A stretch of 64,000 nucleotides of DNA. It comes from Spirochaetales bacterium (GTDB lineage: Bacteria > Spirochaetota > Spirochaetia > DSM-27196 > Alkalispirochaetaceae). Under the pieces are notes generated by a model. That model saw only the letters and a list, made by a program, of their open reading frames with translations. It was not told where the DNA came from and did not search any database. The translations under genes and the position numbers were made by a program. Where the stretch lies: NCBI GenBank assembly GCA_028282545.1, contig JANQHT010000060.1, forward strand, positions 1-64,000. Direction: 5' to 3'. How positions within the stretch are numbered: the stretch's first letter is position 1; every line of letters begins with the position of its first letter. Below, piece by piece: positions 44,580 through 53,201 of this stretch.

Positions 44580-45342
44580 TTACAACGAGATGGAACTGAT
44601 GATCGTTGTGGCCTCGCGGCAACTGGAAGACGGGAGCAGCGTCGGCGTCGGAACGGGGGCGCCCTGCGCCGCAGCCATGCTCGCCCAGAAGATGCACGCA
44701 CCGGACCTCCTGATCATGTTCGAGGCCGGCGGCGTTGGACCGGAGCTGCGACGTATGCCCATCTCCGTCGGTGACAGCCGGACCCATTATCGGGGCGTTC
44801 GCGCCGGCGCCATGAGCGACATAATGGAACCCTGCGCCCGGGGCATGGTGGACTACACCTTCCTGGGCGGCGCACAGATCGACATGTACGGCAACATCAA
44901 CTCGACGGTGATCGGTCCCGACCCGGCCAAACCGAAGGTCCGCCTTCCCGGCAGCGGCGGTGCCAACGACTACGCCTCCTACTGCTGGAGGACGATGGTA
45001 ATGACCGTTCACGACAGGCGGCGCTTTGTGGAGAGGGTCGACTTCCTCACCTCCCCGGGCTACCTGGACGGACCGGGGGCGCGGGAACGCGCGGGACTGC
45101 CGGCGGACACAGGACCCTACCGGGTGATCACGAACATGGCGGTGATCGGCTACGAGGAGGCCACGAAACGAATGCAGGTGCTGTCGCTCAACCCCGGCTA
45201 CACCCGTGGCGACGTCCGGGAGAACACCGGTTTTGAACTGCTCTGGGCGGACCCCCTGGGAGAGACGGAGCCGCCCTCCGATGATGAGCTGCGGATACTG
45301 CGAAATGAGATTGACCCGGACCGGATCTTTATAGGACGGTAG
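44572..45342 (+). CDS. CoA-transferase subunit B (glutaconate/3-oxoadipate type)
   Basis: A 256-residue beta subunit (GctB-like). The presumed catalytic Glu lies in LLIMFEAGGVGPE, followed by FLGGAQIDMYGNINST and LPGSGGANDYAS, both standard for the family. It should form a heteromer with subunit A and activate an acid by moving CoA from acetyl- or succinyl-CoA. Confidence 0.82.
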   Translation: MADYNEMELMIVVASRQLEDGSSVGVGTGAPCAAAMLAQKMHAPDLLIMFEAGGVGPELRRMPISVGDSRTHYRGVRAGAMSDIMEPCARGMVDYTFLGGAQIDMYGNINSTVIGPDPAKPKVRLPGSGGANDYASYCWRTMVMTVHDRRRFVERVDFLTSPGYLDGPGARERAGLPADTGPYRVITNMAVIGYEEATKRMQVLSLNPGYTRGDVRENTGFELLWADPLGETEPPSDDELRILRNEIDPDRIFIGR

Positions 45343-45346
45343 GCTC

Positions 45347-46525
45347 GTGGAAGGTGTAGTCATTGCGGCGGCGGCGCGTACGCCGGTTGGATCGTTCGGA
45401 GGTGCGTTCAAGACGGTGTCGGCCGTGGACCTGGGCGTCACAGCCGGCCGGGCGCTCTTCGACCGTAGCGGGATATCGCCGGAACTGGTGGACGAGGTTG
45501 TCATCGGGTGCGTACTGGATGCCGGACTCGGGCAGAACGTGGCCCGGCAGGTTGCGATTCGCGCCGGCTGCCCCGAGACGGTCCCCGCAATGACCATCAA
45601 CAAGGTCTGCGGGTCCGGCCTCCGGGCCGTCTCCCTGGCGGCCCAGATGATCCGGGCCGGGGACGCCCATGTGGTCCTCGCCGGGGGAACGGAAAACATG
45701 AGCCGGGCGCCCTTCCTGGTCCGTGACGCCCGCTGGGGTGCCCGCCTGGGTTCACGGGAACTGACCGACTCGATGATTGCCGACGGCCTCTGGGACGCCT
45801 TTGCCGACTATCACATGGGCGTTACCGCGGAAAACGTGGCGGAGCGCTGGAAGGTCACCCGGAAAGAGCAAGACTCATTCGCGGCGCTGAGCCAGGAAAA
45901 AGCCGCCTGGGCGCGGTCTCAAGGGCGGTTCGCCGAGGAGATCGCACCGGTGGAGGTTGCCACCGAGAAGGGCGCTCCCGTACGCGTCGAAGCGGACGAA
46001 CACCCGCGCCCGGAGACCACGGTGGAGACGCTGGCAGCGTTGAAACCCGCATTCACGCCGGAGGGAACCGTCACGGCAGGCAACGCCTCCGGTATCAACG
46101 ACGGCGCGGCGGCGCTCCTCGTGATGTCGGAGTCCCGAGCGAGCGAACTCGGTATCTCCCCGCCGGCGCGTATTGCCTCCTATGCGTCCACCGCCAACGC
46201 CCCGGATGTCATGGGCGTCTCTCCCATCGACGCGATTGCGGCCGCTGCGGACCGGGCGGGTGTGGCCATCGACGCGATCGATCTCTTCGAGGTAAACGAG
46301 GCCTTTGCAGCCCAGGCGATCGTGGTAGCCCGCGAGTCCGGCATTCCCGCGGAAAAATTAAACGTGAACGGAGGCGCCATTGCACTGGGTCACCCCATCG
46401 GCGCCTCCGGCGCGCGAATCGCCGTGACGCTCCTCTACGAGATGCAGCGACGCGGGGCCAATACCGGCATGGCGGCGCTCTGTATCGGTGGCGGCCAGGC
46501 CGACGCGGTCCTGTTCCGGCGCTGA
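45347..46525 (+). CDS. Acetyl-CoA acetyltransferase (thiolase)
   Basis: A 392-residue thiolase. Nucleophilic cysteine in TINKVCGSGLRAVSLA (near residue 89), GGTENMSRAP, NEAFAAQAIV, NGGAIALGHPIGASGARI (catalytic His) and the C-terminal CIGGGQADAVLF are complete. The start is GTG 45347, 4 nt after the CoA-transferase stop. Together with the transferase it would activate a 3-oxoacid and cleave it, or condense acetyl-CoA in reverse. Last gene of the long plus-strand run. Confidence 0.9.
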   Translation: MEGVVIAAAARTPVGSFGGAFKTVSAVDLGVTAGRALFDRSGISPELVDEVVIGCVLDAGLGQNVARQVAIRAGCPETVPAMTINKVCGSGLRAVSLAAQMIRAGDAHVVLAGGTENMSRAPFLVRDARWGARLGSRELTDSMIADGLWDAFADYHMGVTAENVAERWKVTRKEQDSFAALSQEKAAWARSQGRFAEEIAPVEVATEKGAPVRVEADEHPRPETTVETLAALKPAFTPEGTVTAGNASGINDGAAALLVMSESRASELGISPPARIASYASTANAPDVMGVSPIDAIAAAADRAGVAIDAIDLFEVNEAFAAQAIVVARESGIPAEKLNVNGGAIALGHPIGASGARIAVTLLYEMQRRGANTGMAALCIGGGQADAVLFRR

Positions 46526-46568
46526 TTTTAATTTCGTTCACCAAATAGCCGTGCCGGACTTCAGTCTG

Positions 46569-46597
46569 TTGAATATCGGCCTCTTCTTGTGTACCAT
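46569..46597 (+). promoter_or_regulatory. Promoter of the XRE-cupin regulator
   Basis: TTGAAT (46569-46574), 17 nt, TACCAT (46592-46597). The -10 ends 9 nt before ATG 46607, so the mRNA leader would be only a few bases. Confidence 0.5.
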
Positions 46598-46606
46598 CGA
46601 GGTAGG

Positions 46607-47164
46607 ATGAATCGGGCAATCCAGGACATGGGCATGAAAATCCGCGAAATCCGCCAAGCGAAGGGCCTGAAGCTCAAGGACGTTGCCCACGTCACCGGCC
46701 TGACCGAGAGCCTGCTCAGTCAAATCGAGAATTCGAAGGCGAATCCGTCGATTACCTCCCTGGTTGCGATCTCAAAGGCACTGGACACTCCGATAAGTAC
46801 CTTCTTTGACGTCGGCGAAGACCAGCATCGCTCGCCGGTGCTTCGCCGGAGTGAGCGGACCGTGAGCCGGACGTCAAACGGAATCCTCTACTACCTGCTG
46901 ACGCCGCACCTGGAAGAGATGCCGTTTGAAGTGCTCTTTTGCGAGTACCAACCCGGTGCGGACACCGGCGAGTTTATCACCCACGACGGTGTTGAGTGCG
47001 GCATCATCCTGGAGGGGAAGCTTGAAGTCCGCGTTGAGGAGGACGTGCACATCCTCAACGGCGGTGACAACATCATCATCGCGAGCAATCGGCCGCACAG
47101 GATGAAAAACATCTCGGATAAACTCACCACCACGATCTGGATCGATTCTCCGCCAACCTTTTGA
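46607..47164 (+). CDS. XRE-family regulator with C-terminal cupin
   Basis: A 185-residue regulator: XRE helix-turn-helix at residues about 10-65 (IREIRQAKGLKLKDVAHVTG, LTESLLSQIENSKANPSI) and a cupin at 110-180 (HDGVECGIILEGKLEVRVEE, GDNIIIASNRPHRMKN). HTH-cupin proteins commonly control catabolic or polyamine genes and bind the small molecule in the cupin. It follows the CoA-transferase/thiolase genes and may regulate them or the 21-bp palindrome promoter; this is a guess. Confidence 0.85.
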   Translation: MNRAIQDMGMKIREIRQAKGLKLKDVAHVTGLTESLLSQIENSKANPSITSLVAISKALDTPISTFFDVGEDQHRSPVLRRSERTVSRTSNGILYYLLTPHLEEMPFEVLFCEYQPGADTGEFITHDGVECGIILEGKLEVRVEEDVHILNGGDNIIIASNRPHRMKNISDKLTTTIWIDSPPTF

Positions 47165-47316
47165 CCCATACCCATCCGCCGGGGGAACTGCTCCACTCAA
47201 TCGGTGTTGATCCACATGCAATCGAACACGTCGTTCTATCACATCTGAACTGGGGCCATGCCGTTGGGATCGACCGCATCGGCGAGGAGATCGTCCGATG
47301 CCTTTCGAACACATGA
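47164..47316 (+). pseudogene. Fragment of a metallo-beta-lactamase-fold hydrolase
   Basis: In frame from 47164: PPGELLHSIGVDPHAIEHVV, then LSHLNWGHAVGID and a stop at 47314-47316. This resembles the first metal motif region of MBL-fold hydrolases (GidpddIdhVvlTHlHwDHagG), but the HxHxDH motif has decayed to SHLNWGH. Only about 50 codons remain, without start or the rest of the fold. Confidence 0.55.
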
Positions 47317-47365
47317 CCAGCCAGCGACGAACCGCACGAGGGGCCGTTCGTGTGCACTCGGCCGG

Positions 47366-48547
47366 TCATATCCCGCCCGCGTATTGCTCGTCGCGTAGCC
47401 GAGGCAGGAGCCAGTCCGGCGTACAAGCAATCGTGTCGCGCCCCATGGGGTACGCTCCGGGAGTGGTCAAGGGAGCAACAACAAAGCGCAGGTCAACATC
47501 GAGGTCGTCTGTAGCCTCGTAAAAGCCACGAGTCACCCGCGGTGAAGATGAGGCCTTGGCTTCAATGGCCACGCGCCGGCCGCCTCGTTCCAGCACCAAG
47601 TCGATTTCCGCCCCGCCGGATGTTCGGTAGAACGAGTGCGACCACTCGGGCAATGACCCGCAGATCTGCTCCACCATGTATGACTCCCACGACGCCCCAA
47701 TCCCCATGTGGCCAAAGAGCTCGTTCATTGAACGGATGCCCAGGAGCGCGTGGAGCAATCCCGTGTCACGCACGTAGACCTTCGGCGATTTGACGAGACG
47801 CTTCCGCGTGCCGACGAGGCTGGGGCGAAGGACGCGAATCATGAAGGTTGCCTCGAGTACGCCAAGGTAGCGCGCGATTGTCTGAGGAGAGACGCCCACC
47901 GGTTCGGCGAGCTTCGCCTTGTTCAGGAGTGCTCCTGAAGCGCTCGCAAGCATCTGCCAGAGACGGCCGATTGCCGCGGTAGTGATGTCGATACCAAGAG
48001 ACGGCAGATCGACCTCTCGGTACGTACGGATAAATTGCTCCCGCCATGAATACGATTCGTACTCGGTTGACACAAGGAAACTCTCCGGAAATCCCCCGCG
48101 AAGCCAGTGATTCCGGGTATGGGCCGCGCCGACCTCCTCAATCGTGAACGGAGTCAGGTCGATGTACCCGATCCTGCCGGCCAACGACTCCGTTGACTGG
48201 CGTAGAAACGCAGGCGATGCCGAGCCAAGCAGCAAAAACCTTCCCGGCCGACGATCCTCGTCCACCAGGGCGCGAATCAGTGGGAAGAGATCCGGCGCAC
48301 GCTGAACTTCGTCCAGGCATACCAACGCCCGCGCGTTCGCACGCAGGAACGCTTCAGCGTCGGTCAGGCGGTTGATATCTGACGGCAACTCGAGATCGAG
48401 TCGGACTGAGGGAGTTCTAGACTGCAGGACCTGGAGAGCAAGTGTCGATTTTCCCGACTGTCGCGGGCCCACGATTGCAGCCACCGGGAATCGGGATAGA
48501 AACTCGGCAACCTTGTCACCCGCACGTCTCGGAAGGAGCGAAGGCAC
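47366..48547 (-). CDS. AAA ATPase with DUF4143 (AAA_14) domain
   Basis: A 393-residue protein. Walker A VGPRQSGKST near residue 27, Walker B RALVCLDEVQRAPDLFPLIR, LLGSASPAFL (sensor), then a DUF4143 C-terminal part with a winged-helix-like segment (LAEPVGVSPQTIARYLGVLE) and the nuclease-like SFYRTSGGAEIDLVLERGGR and VAIEAKASSS. The role of this widespread family is not established; links to defence and stress have been suggested. It stands alone between gene relics. Confidence 0.85.
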   Translation of the reverse strand: MPSLLPRRAGDKVAEFLSRFPVAAIVGPRQSGKSTLALQVLQSRTPSVRLDLELPSDINRLTDAEAFLRANARALVCLDEVQRAPDLFPLIRALVDEDRRPGRFLLLGSASPAFLRQSTESLAGRIGYIDLTPFTIEEVGAAHTRNHWLRGGFPESFLVSTEYESYSWREQFIRTYREVDLPSLGIDITTAAIGRLWQMLASASGALLNKAKLAEPVGVSPQTIARYLGVLEATFMIRVLRPSLVGTRKRLVKSPKVYVRDTGLLHALLGIRSMNELFGHMGIGASWESYMVEQICGSLPEWSHSFYRTSGGAEIDLVLERGGRRVAIEAKASSSPRVTRGFYEATDDLDVDLRFVVAPLTTPGAYPMGRDTIACTPDWLLPRLRDEQYAGGI

Positions 48548-48721
48548 GAGGTATTATTTATCCTTGTAAATCGTAAGTCAAGTGGTCGATTTGCATGAAA
48601 AATGGAGCCGTATCCACCCGAGATCATTCTCACAACCTACAACGAAATTTTTTGGGCCAATTGTGTACACATCTGAAATTATAGAGCGTTCCCGCAAAAT
48701 CCTGGACCGCTTATTGTCCAA

Positions 48722-48928
48722 CTATGGGATGTCGGATTTGGAACCAAACACACAGCGATGAGTCGCATCATACTCCACCGGCGCATCGAGAGAGTAGCGC
48801 AGGTACTCGATGTCGCGAGACGCCTGTCTTCGAGTTATCTCGAAGCGTTCGGCTATGTCGCTGCAGTTGGGATACCGCTCTCGGTGGATCTGTTCATCTA
48901 TCCACTGTATGCGATGAAGGCTGGACAT
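48722..48928 (-). pseudogene. Truncated WYL-family regulator (N-terminal HTH only)
   Basis: A 68-residue frame with the DeoR-like helix-turn-helix of WYL regulators: LHRIQWIDEQIHRERYPNCS, RRQASRDIEYLRYSLDAPVE. In full-length members this continues into a GYYY... linker and a WYL domain; here it ends after DATHRCVFGSKSDIP. The rest of the 48548-49009 gap shows no matching continuation, so this is probably a remnant. Confidence 0.6.
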
Positions 48929-49009
48929 AGCTCCATAGCATGGTAGATCGGGAAAATCGGCTGTGCAAGTATCCGGTCGATCGTCCGGGCTGACGGCGGG
49001 GCGATGAGG

Positions 49010-49690
49010 TCAGTTCCCGACGGCCTTTCGCAACGCTTCGACATACACCGCGACGAATTCATCCAGGCGCTTGCGGCGGTACTGCATCACCCACCGGGGA
49101 TGGGGCAGGGGTTCGACTCGGTCGAAAAAACTATGGCGTTGGTTGAAAGCGACCAGGTGTTTGAAATTGGCGCCCTGTCCCATGGAAAAGGCCACCCGTC
49201 GGTCGCATCCCGCGGCGGTTTGGACCTCCATGGCCTCCGCCATCCATCCGTCTAACTGCTCCGGGAGCCCTTTCACGTCATAGTAGTTCAGGTTCTTCCC
49301 GTCCCGGAGGAACCCCACCGGGCTGAGAGCGGTGAGGTAGAAGTGCCGATAGAAATCACGGGGGCCCCCGTAGGCGGCGATCACTCGGTAGACGAAGTCC
49401 GCCGAGAGTTCCCGTCCACCGGCCAGACCGTGGGGGATGGCCAGGTCTTTGACCAGGCGCACCGGATCGGTGAAGCACAGGCCCGTGACGCCGGCGCCGA
49501 AACGGCCTGGGTTGATGCCGATGAGGAAGATGCGATCCCCCTCGTCGGCTAGGTACTCCCGGTAGAACGCCGCCATGACCCTTTTCACTTCGTCGTCGCC
49601 GTAGGGCCAGAGTATGTCGACACCGGGCGGGAGATCGGCCGGAGGAGTGAGGTTCGCGAAGAAGTCGATGATGGCCTCGCCGAAAGTCAT
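49010..49690 (-). CDS. Uracil-DNA glycosylase family protein (SMUG-like)
   Basis: A 226-residue protein of the UDG superfamily, SMUG branch: FLIGINPGRFGAGVTGLCFT is the catalytic motif region and LPHPRWVMQYRRKRL the second motif (HPSP-like, here HPRW). It would remove uracil or oxidised pyrimidines from DNA. The start at ATG 49690 is used because the upstream in-frame part is not domain sequence. Confidence 0.8.
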   Translation of the reverse strand: MTFGEAIIDFFANLTPPADLPPGVDILWPYGDDEVKRVMAAFYREYLADEGDRIFLIGINPGRFGAGVTGLCFTDPVRLVKDLAIPHGLAGGRELSADFVYRVIAAYGGPRDFYRHFYLTALSPVGFLRDGKNLNYYDVKGLPEQLDGWMAEAMEVQTAAGCDRRVAFSMGQGANFKHLVAFNQRHSFFDRVEPLPHPRWVMQYRRKRLDEFVAVYVEALRKAVGN

Positions 49691-49777
49691 AGGACCATTA
49701 TAGCCGCCATGGGCGCGGCCGGAACAAGGTCGTCCCTTGCGATCAGTTCCATCCACTCCAACGGCGACGGCCATCCT

Positions 49778-51286
49778 CTATATCCCGGACTTCACATGGT
49801 AGTAGAGTTCATTCCAACGGAGTTCGTTCTTGACCGACTCCACAGTAGAGGATGCGTCGATTCGAATAAGCTCGATTCCGGCCATTGATGCAAAGTCAGT
49901 CACATGTTCCGCGTTTACCGCCTGACTGTAGCCGGTGTGGTGCGCTCCGCCGGCATAAATCCACGCGGCCGCGGCGGTGGCGAGATCGGGAATCGGGTCC
50001 CACACGACCCGGGCGACCGGGAGGCACGGGAGGTTCTTGGGCGGATCGATCGCTTCAACTTCGTTCAAGACCATTCGAAAACGAGCGCCCACGTCGATCA
50101 CGGAGACGTTGACGGCCGGACCGGGTGCGCCGTCGAACACAAGTCGTACCGGATCGTCCTTACCACCGATTCCAAGCGGATGCACCTCGATCGAGATCTC
50201 GCCACCCGAAACGGAGGGACAAATCTCGAGCATGTGAGCGCCGAGCACCAGAGAGCGCTCCGCGTCGAAGTGGTAGGTGTAGTCTTCCATAAGGGTAGTA
50301 CCCGCCGGCAAACCGGCACCCATCACCTTCATTGCCCGCACCAGCGCCGCGGTCTTCCAATCCCCCTCGGGTCCGAACCCTATACCCGCGGCCATCAGGC
50401 GTTGGACGGCGATCCCCGGCAACTGTTCCAGGCCATGCAGATCCTCGAAGGTCGTAGTAAACGCCTTGAAGCCACCCTCCGCAAGAAAAGCGCGTAAGCC
50501 GATCTCGATCTTGGCGGCAGCCCGAAGACGACGCGCTCCTTCACCGCCCTCTATTCCATCTCCAATGCGATAGCTCGATCGGTACTCGTCTATCAGACGC
50601 TCGGTTTCGTGGTCACTCACCGCGTTGACATAGGCAACGAGGTCGCCGACACCATAGCCGTTGACGCTATAGCCGAAGACGCGTTCCGCTTCCACCTTGT
50701 CGCCCTCGGTAACCGCCACCTGCCGCATGTTGTCGCCGATCCTTGCGACCTTGAGCGCGCGGCTGTCCGCGAAAGCGCCCGCGGCGCGCATCCAGGCGTC
50801 GATTCGGGCGAGGACATCTGAATCTCCCCAGTGCCCGACAACGACCTTTCGTTCCATCCGCAGCCGGCTTCCAATAAACCCGAACTCGCGTCCTCCATGA
50901 GCGGTCTGGTGAAGGTTCATGTAGTCCATGTCGATTGAATCCCACGGGATTCCACTGCGAAGCTGGGTGTGCAACTGCAGGAGCGGCTTGGTAAGTTGGG
51001 AAAGACCCGAAATCCACATCTTGGCCGGGCTGAAGGTGTGCATCCAGGCGATCACGCCGATACACGTCTCTTCAGCCGACGCTTCGCGCAGGGTTCGCGT
51101 GATCTCGTCCTTCGTCGTTACCGTCTGTCTCGTGATGATCCGGGTCGGCATTTTCCCATCACTGTTCAGGCTTTCAACGATCCGCTTCGAATCCTCGGCC
51201 ACCTGTTTCAGCGCCTCCGGTCCGTAGAGGTGTTGACTCCCGGTGACAAACCAAACCGAATAGTCCTTAAGCGTCGTCCTATCCAT
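49778..51286 (-). CDS. araA: L-arabinose isomerase
   Basis: A 502-residue enzyme converting L-arabinose to L-ribulose. GSQHLYGPEAL, AWMHTFSPAKMWI, LLQLHTQ, TTTFEDLHGLEQLPG, GFGPEGDWKTAALVRAMK (metal Glu), LMEDYTYHF (metal Glu) and AGGAHHTGYS (metal His) are all present, and length is as expected. Last gene of the arabinose operon, 34 nt after araD. No ribulokinase (araB) follows. Confidence 0.95.
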   Translation of the reverse strand: MDRTTLKDYSVWFVTGSQHLYGPEALKQVAEDSKRIVESLNSDGKMPTRIITRQTVTTKDEITRTLREASAEETCIGVIAWMHTFSPAKMWISGLSQLTKPLLQLHTQLRSGIPWDSIDMDYMNLHQTAHGGREFGFIGSRLRMERKVVVGHWGDSDVLARIDAWMRAAGAFADSRALKVARIGDNMRQVAVTEGDKVEAERVFGYSVNGYGVGDLVAYVNAVSDHETERLIDEYRSSYRIGDGIEGGEGARRLRAAAKIEIGLRAFLAEGGFKAFTTTFEDLHGLEQLPGIAVQRLMAAGIGFGPEGDWKTAALVRAMKVMGAGLPAGTTLMEDYTYHFDAERSLVLGAHMLEICPSVSGGEISIEVHPLGIGGKDDPVRLVFDGAPGPAVNVSVIDVGARFRMVLNEVEAIDPPKNLPCLPVARVVWDPIPDLATAAAAWIYAGGAHHTGYSQAVNAEHVTDFASMAGIELIRIDASSTVESVKNELRWNELYYHVKSGI

Positions 51287-51319
51287 CCTGTTCTCCTCGT
51301 TCCCGAGTTGGTATCGGGG

Positions 51320-52024
51320 CTACTCCGGTTGCCCGTAGTACGCGTTGCCGCCGTGTTTCCTTTCGTAGTGTTTGTTGCGGAGCACCCGCGGCAACCGCTT
51401 CGCTTCGGGGTCGATTTGCAGCGTGAGCGTCGCCATCCTGGCGATTTCCTCCAAGGCGATCGCGTTCGCAACGGCCTTTTGGACGGAGGCACCCCACGTG
51501 AAAGGTCCATGACAACCAACCAGCACCATCTCTACCTCGGCGGCATCGAGCGCGTGTTCGCGGAAGTAGTCGACAATTTGCATACCCGTTTCGGTCTCGT
51601 AGTCGCCGTTGATCCGCTCTGCCGACATCGGCGGCGTGCAGGGAATATCCACGGTTGTGTGGTCGGCATGGGTTGTCCCGAAGATCGGGATCGGTCGTAA
51701 CGCCTGGGCCCAGGCAACGCAGTACGTCGCGTGGGTGTGAACGATCGCTCCCACGTCTTCAAACGTTCGGTAGAGTACCGCGTGGGTTTTCGTGTCCGAA
51801 CTGGGTCGAAGCGTTCCGTCAATTACGGTGCAGTCCATGTCGACGACCACGATGTCCTCCGGCCGAAGCCGTTCGTACGAAACACCGCTTGGCTTGATTG
51901 CAATAACGCCTCGCTCACGGTCAACGACACTGACATTGCCCCAGGTGAGTACCGCGAGATCATTGCGTGGTATCGACATGTTGGCGTCGTAGACCTCTCG
52001 GCGCAGCGCGGTGAACTCGTTCAT
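51320..52024 (-). CDS. araD: L-ribulose-5-phosphate 4-epimerase
   Basis: A 234-residue class II aldolase-type epimerase producing D-xylulose-5-phosphate. Zinc ligands: VHTHATY (His96, His98), GCHGPFTWG, and Asp77 in PSSDTKTH. The C-terminal KHYERKHGGNAYYGQ is highly typical of AraD. Two bases separate it from the permease gene upstream. Confidence 0.95.
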   Translation of the reverse strand: MNEFTALRREVYDANMSIPRNDLAVLTWGNVSVVDRERGVIAIKPSGVSYERLRPEDIVVVDMDCTVIDGTLRPSSDTKTHAVLYRTFEDVGAIVHTHATYCVAWAQALRPIPIFGTTHADHTTVDIPCTPPMSAERINGDYETETGMQIVDYFREHALDAAEVEMVLVGCHGPFTWGASVQKAVANAIALEEIARMATLTLQIDPEAKRLPRVLRNKHYERKHGGNAYYGQPE

Positions 52025-52026
52025 AT

Positions 52027-53199
52027 TCAGTGTGTTGCCTCGCGGTTCTTGGTCATCACATCAAAGAACACTGCCAACAAGAGGACAATACCCTTGATTG
52101 TCTGCTGCCAGTCAACACTCACACCAAGAATCGACATACCGTTGTTGAGGACGCCCATCACGAGGCCGCCGACGATCGCACCAATCACCGTACCGACGCC
52201 GCCCGTCGCGGATGCGCCGCCGATGAAACAGGAGGCAATGGCATCCAGTTCGAAGTTGACACCCGCTTTGGGCGTAGCCGCATTGAGACGCCCGGCTACG
52301 ACGAGGCCCGCCAGAGCCGCCATGACACCGTTGTTCAAATAGACAAGGAAGAGAACACGTTCCGTTTTGACACCGGAGAGCTTTGCCGCTTTGGCGTTCC
52401 CACCCAAAGCATACACGTGACGGCCGAAAATGGTCCTATCGGTAATGAAGGTATAGAACGAAACCAGGCCGAGCAGGAGGATAAGAACGATTGGAATGCC
52501 GTTGTAGTCGGCGAGGCTGAAGGTAAGCAGGTTGATCGCGAAGACAATGAAGAGAATCCTCAGCGCCTCGATCCACCGCGGAATCACCTCGAATCCGTAA
52601 CGGATCTTGTTGCGTCGTGCATTGAGGACCAGGATGACAAAAACGACCGACAACGCCAGTCCGAAGATCAGCGCGATCGTGTTGAAATTTCCGATACGAA
52701 TTTCACGGCCCGGCAGGTACCCGGCTGCAATGGCCTGGAAACTGCGATCGAAAGGCGCTTTTGTCTGCCCCTTGAGGATTACCATTGTAAGACCGCGCCA
52801 GATAAGCATGCCGCCGAGCGTGGTGATGAACATCGGTATCTTCAGGAACGCAATCAGGTATCCGTGGAACGCACCGACCGCGGCGCCGATCACAAGGGCC
52901 GCAACGATAGTTACGCCGACAGAGATGCCCCAGTCCACCATCATGACGGCGGAAACGGCGCCCACAAATGCAACCACGGAACCTACGGAGAGATCGATTC
53001 GACCGGTAATGATCACCAGGAGCATTCCCGTAGCCAGTATCAACACATAGGCGTTCTGCAACACCAGGTTGTTCACATTCATCGGGCGGAAGAGGATGCC
53101 CCCGGTCAACAACTGGAAGAGCACCATGATGAGGACCAACGCCATCACCATGCCGTTCTGTCGAATGTTGTTCCTGAAGTAGGCGACCAGTTGATTCAT
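52027..53199 (-). CDS. Sugar ABC transporter permease (GguB/XylH-like)
   Basis: A 390-residue permease of the RbsC/XylH family, with about ten to eleven membrane spans. GRIDLSVGSVVAFVGAVSAV and the long CISCFIGGASATGGVGTVIG-like end (ASCFIGGASATGGVGTVIGA) are typical. The length of 390 matches XylH/GguB rather than RbsC (about 320). It imports a pentose, presumably L-arabinose, with the proteins encoded upstream. Confidence 0.9.
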   Translation of the reverse strand: MNQLVAYFRNNIRQNGMVMALVLIMVLFQLLTGGILFRPMNVNNLVLQNAYVLILATGMLLVIITGRIDLSVGSVVAFVGAVSAVMMVDWGISVGVTIVAALVIGAAVGAFHGYLIAFLKIPMFITTLGGMLIWRGLTMVILKGQTKAPFDRSFQAIAAGYLPGREIRIGNFNTIALIFGLALSVVFVILVLNARRNKIRYGFEVIPRWIEALRILFIVFAINLLTFSLADYNGIPIVLILLLGLVSFYTFITDRTIFGRHVYALGGNAKAAKLSGVKTERVLFLVYLNNGVMAALAGLVVAGRLNAATPKAGVNFELDAIASCFIGGASATGGVGTVIGAIVGGLVMGVLNNGMSILGVSVDWQQTIKGIVLLLAVFFDVMTKNREATH

Positions 53200-53201
53200 A
53201 A

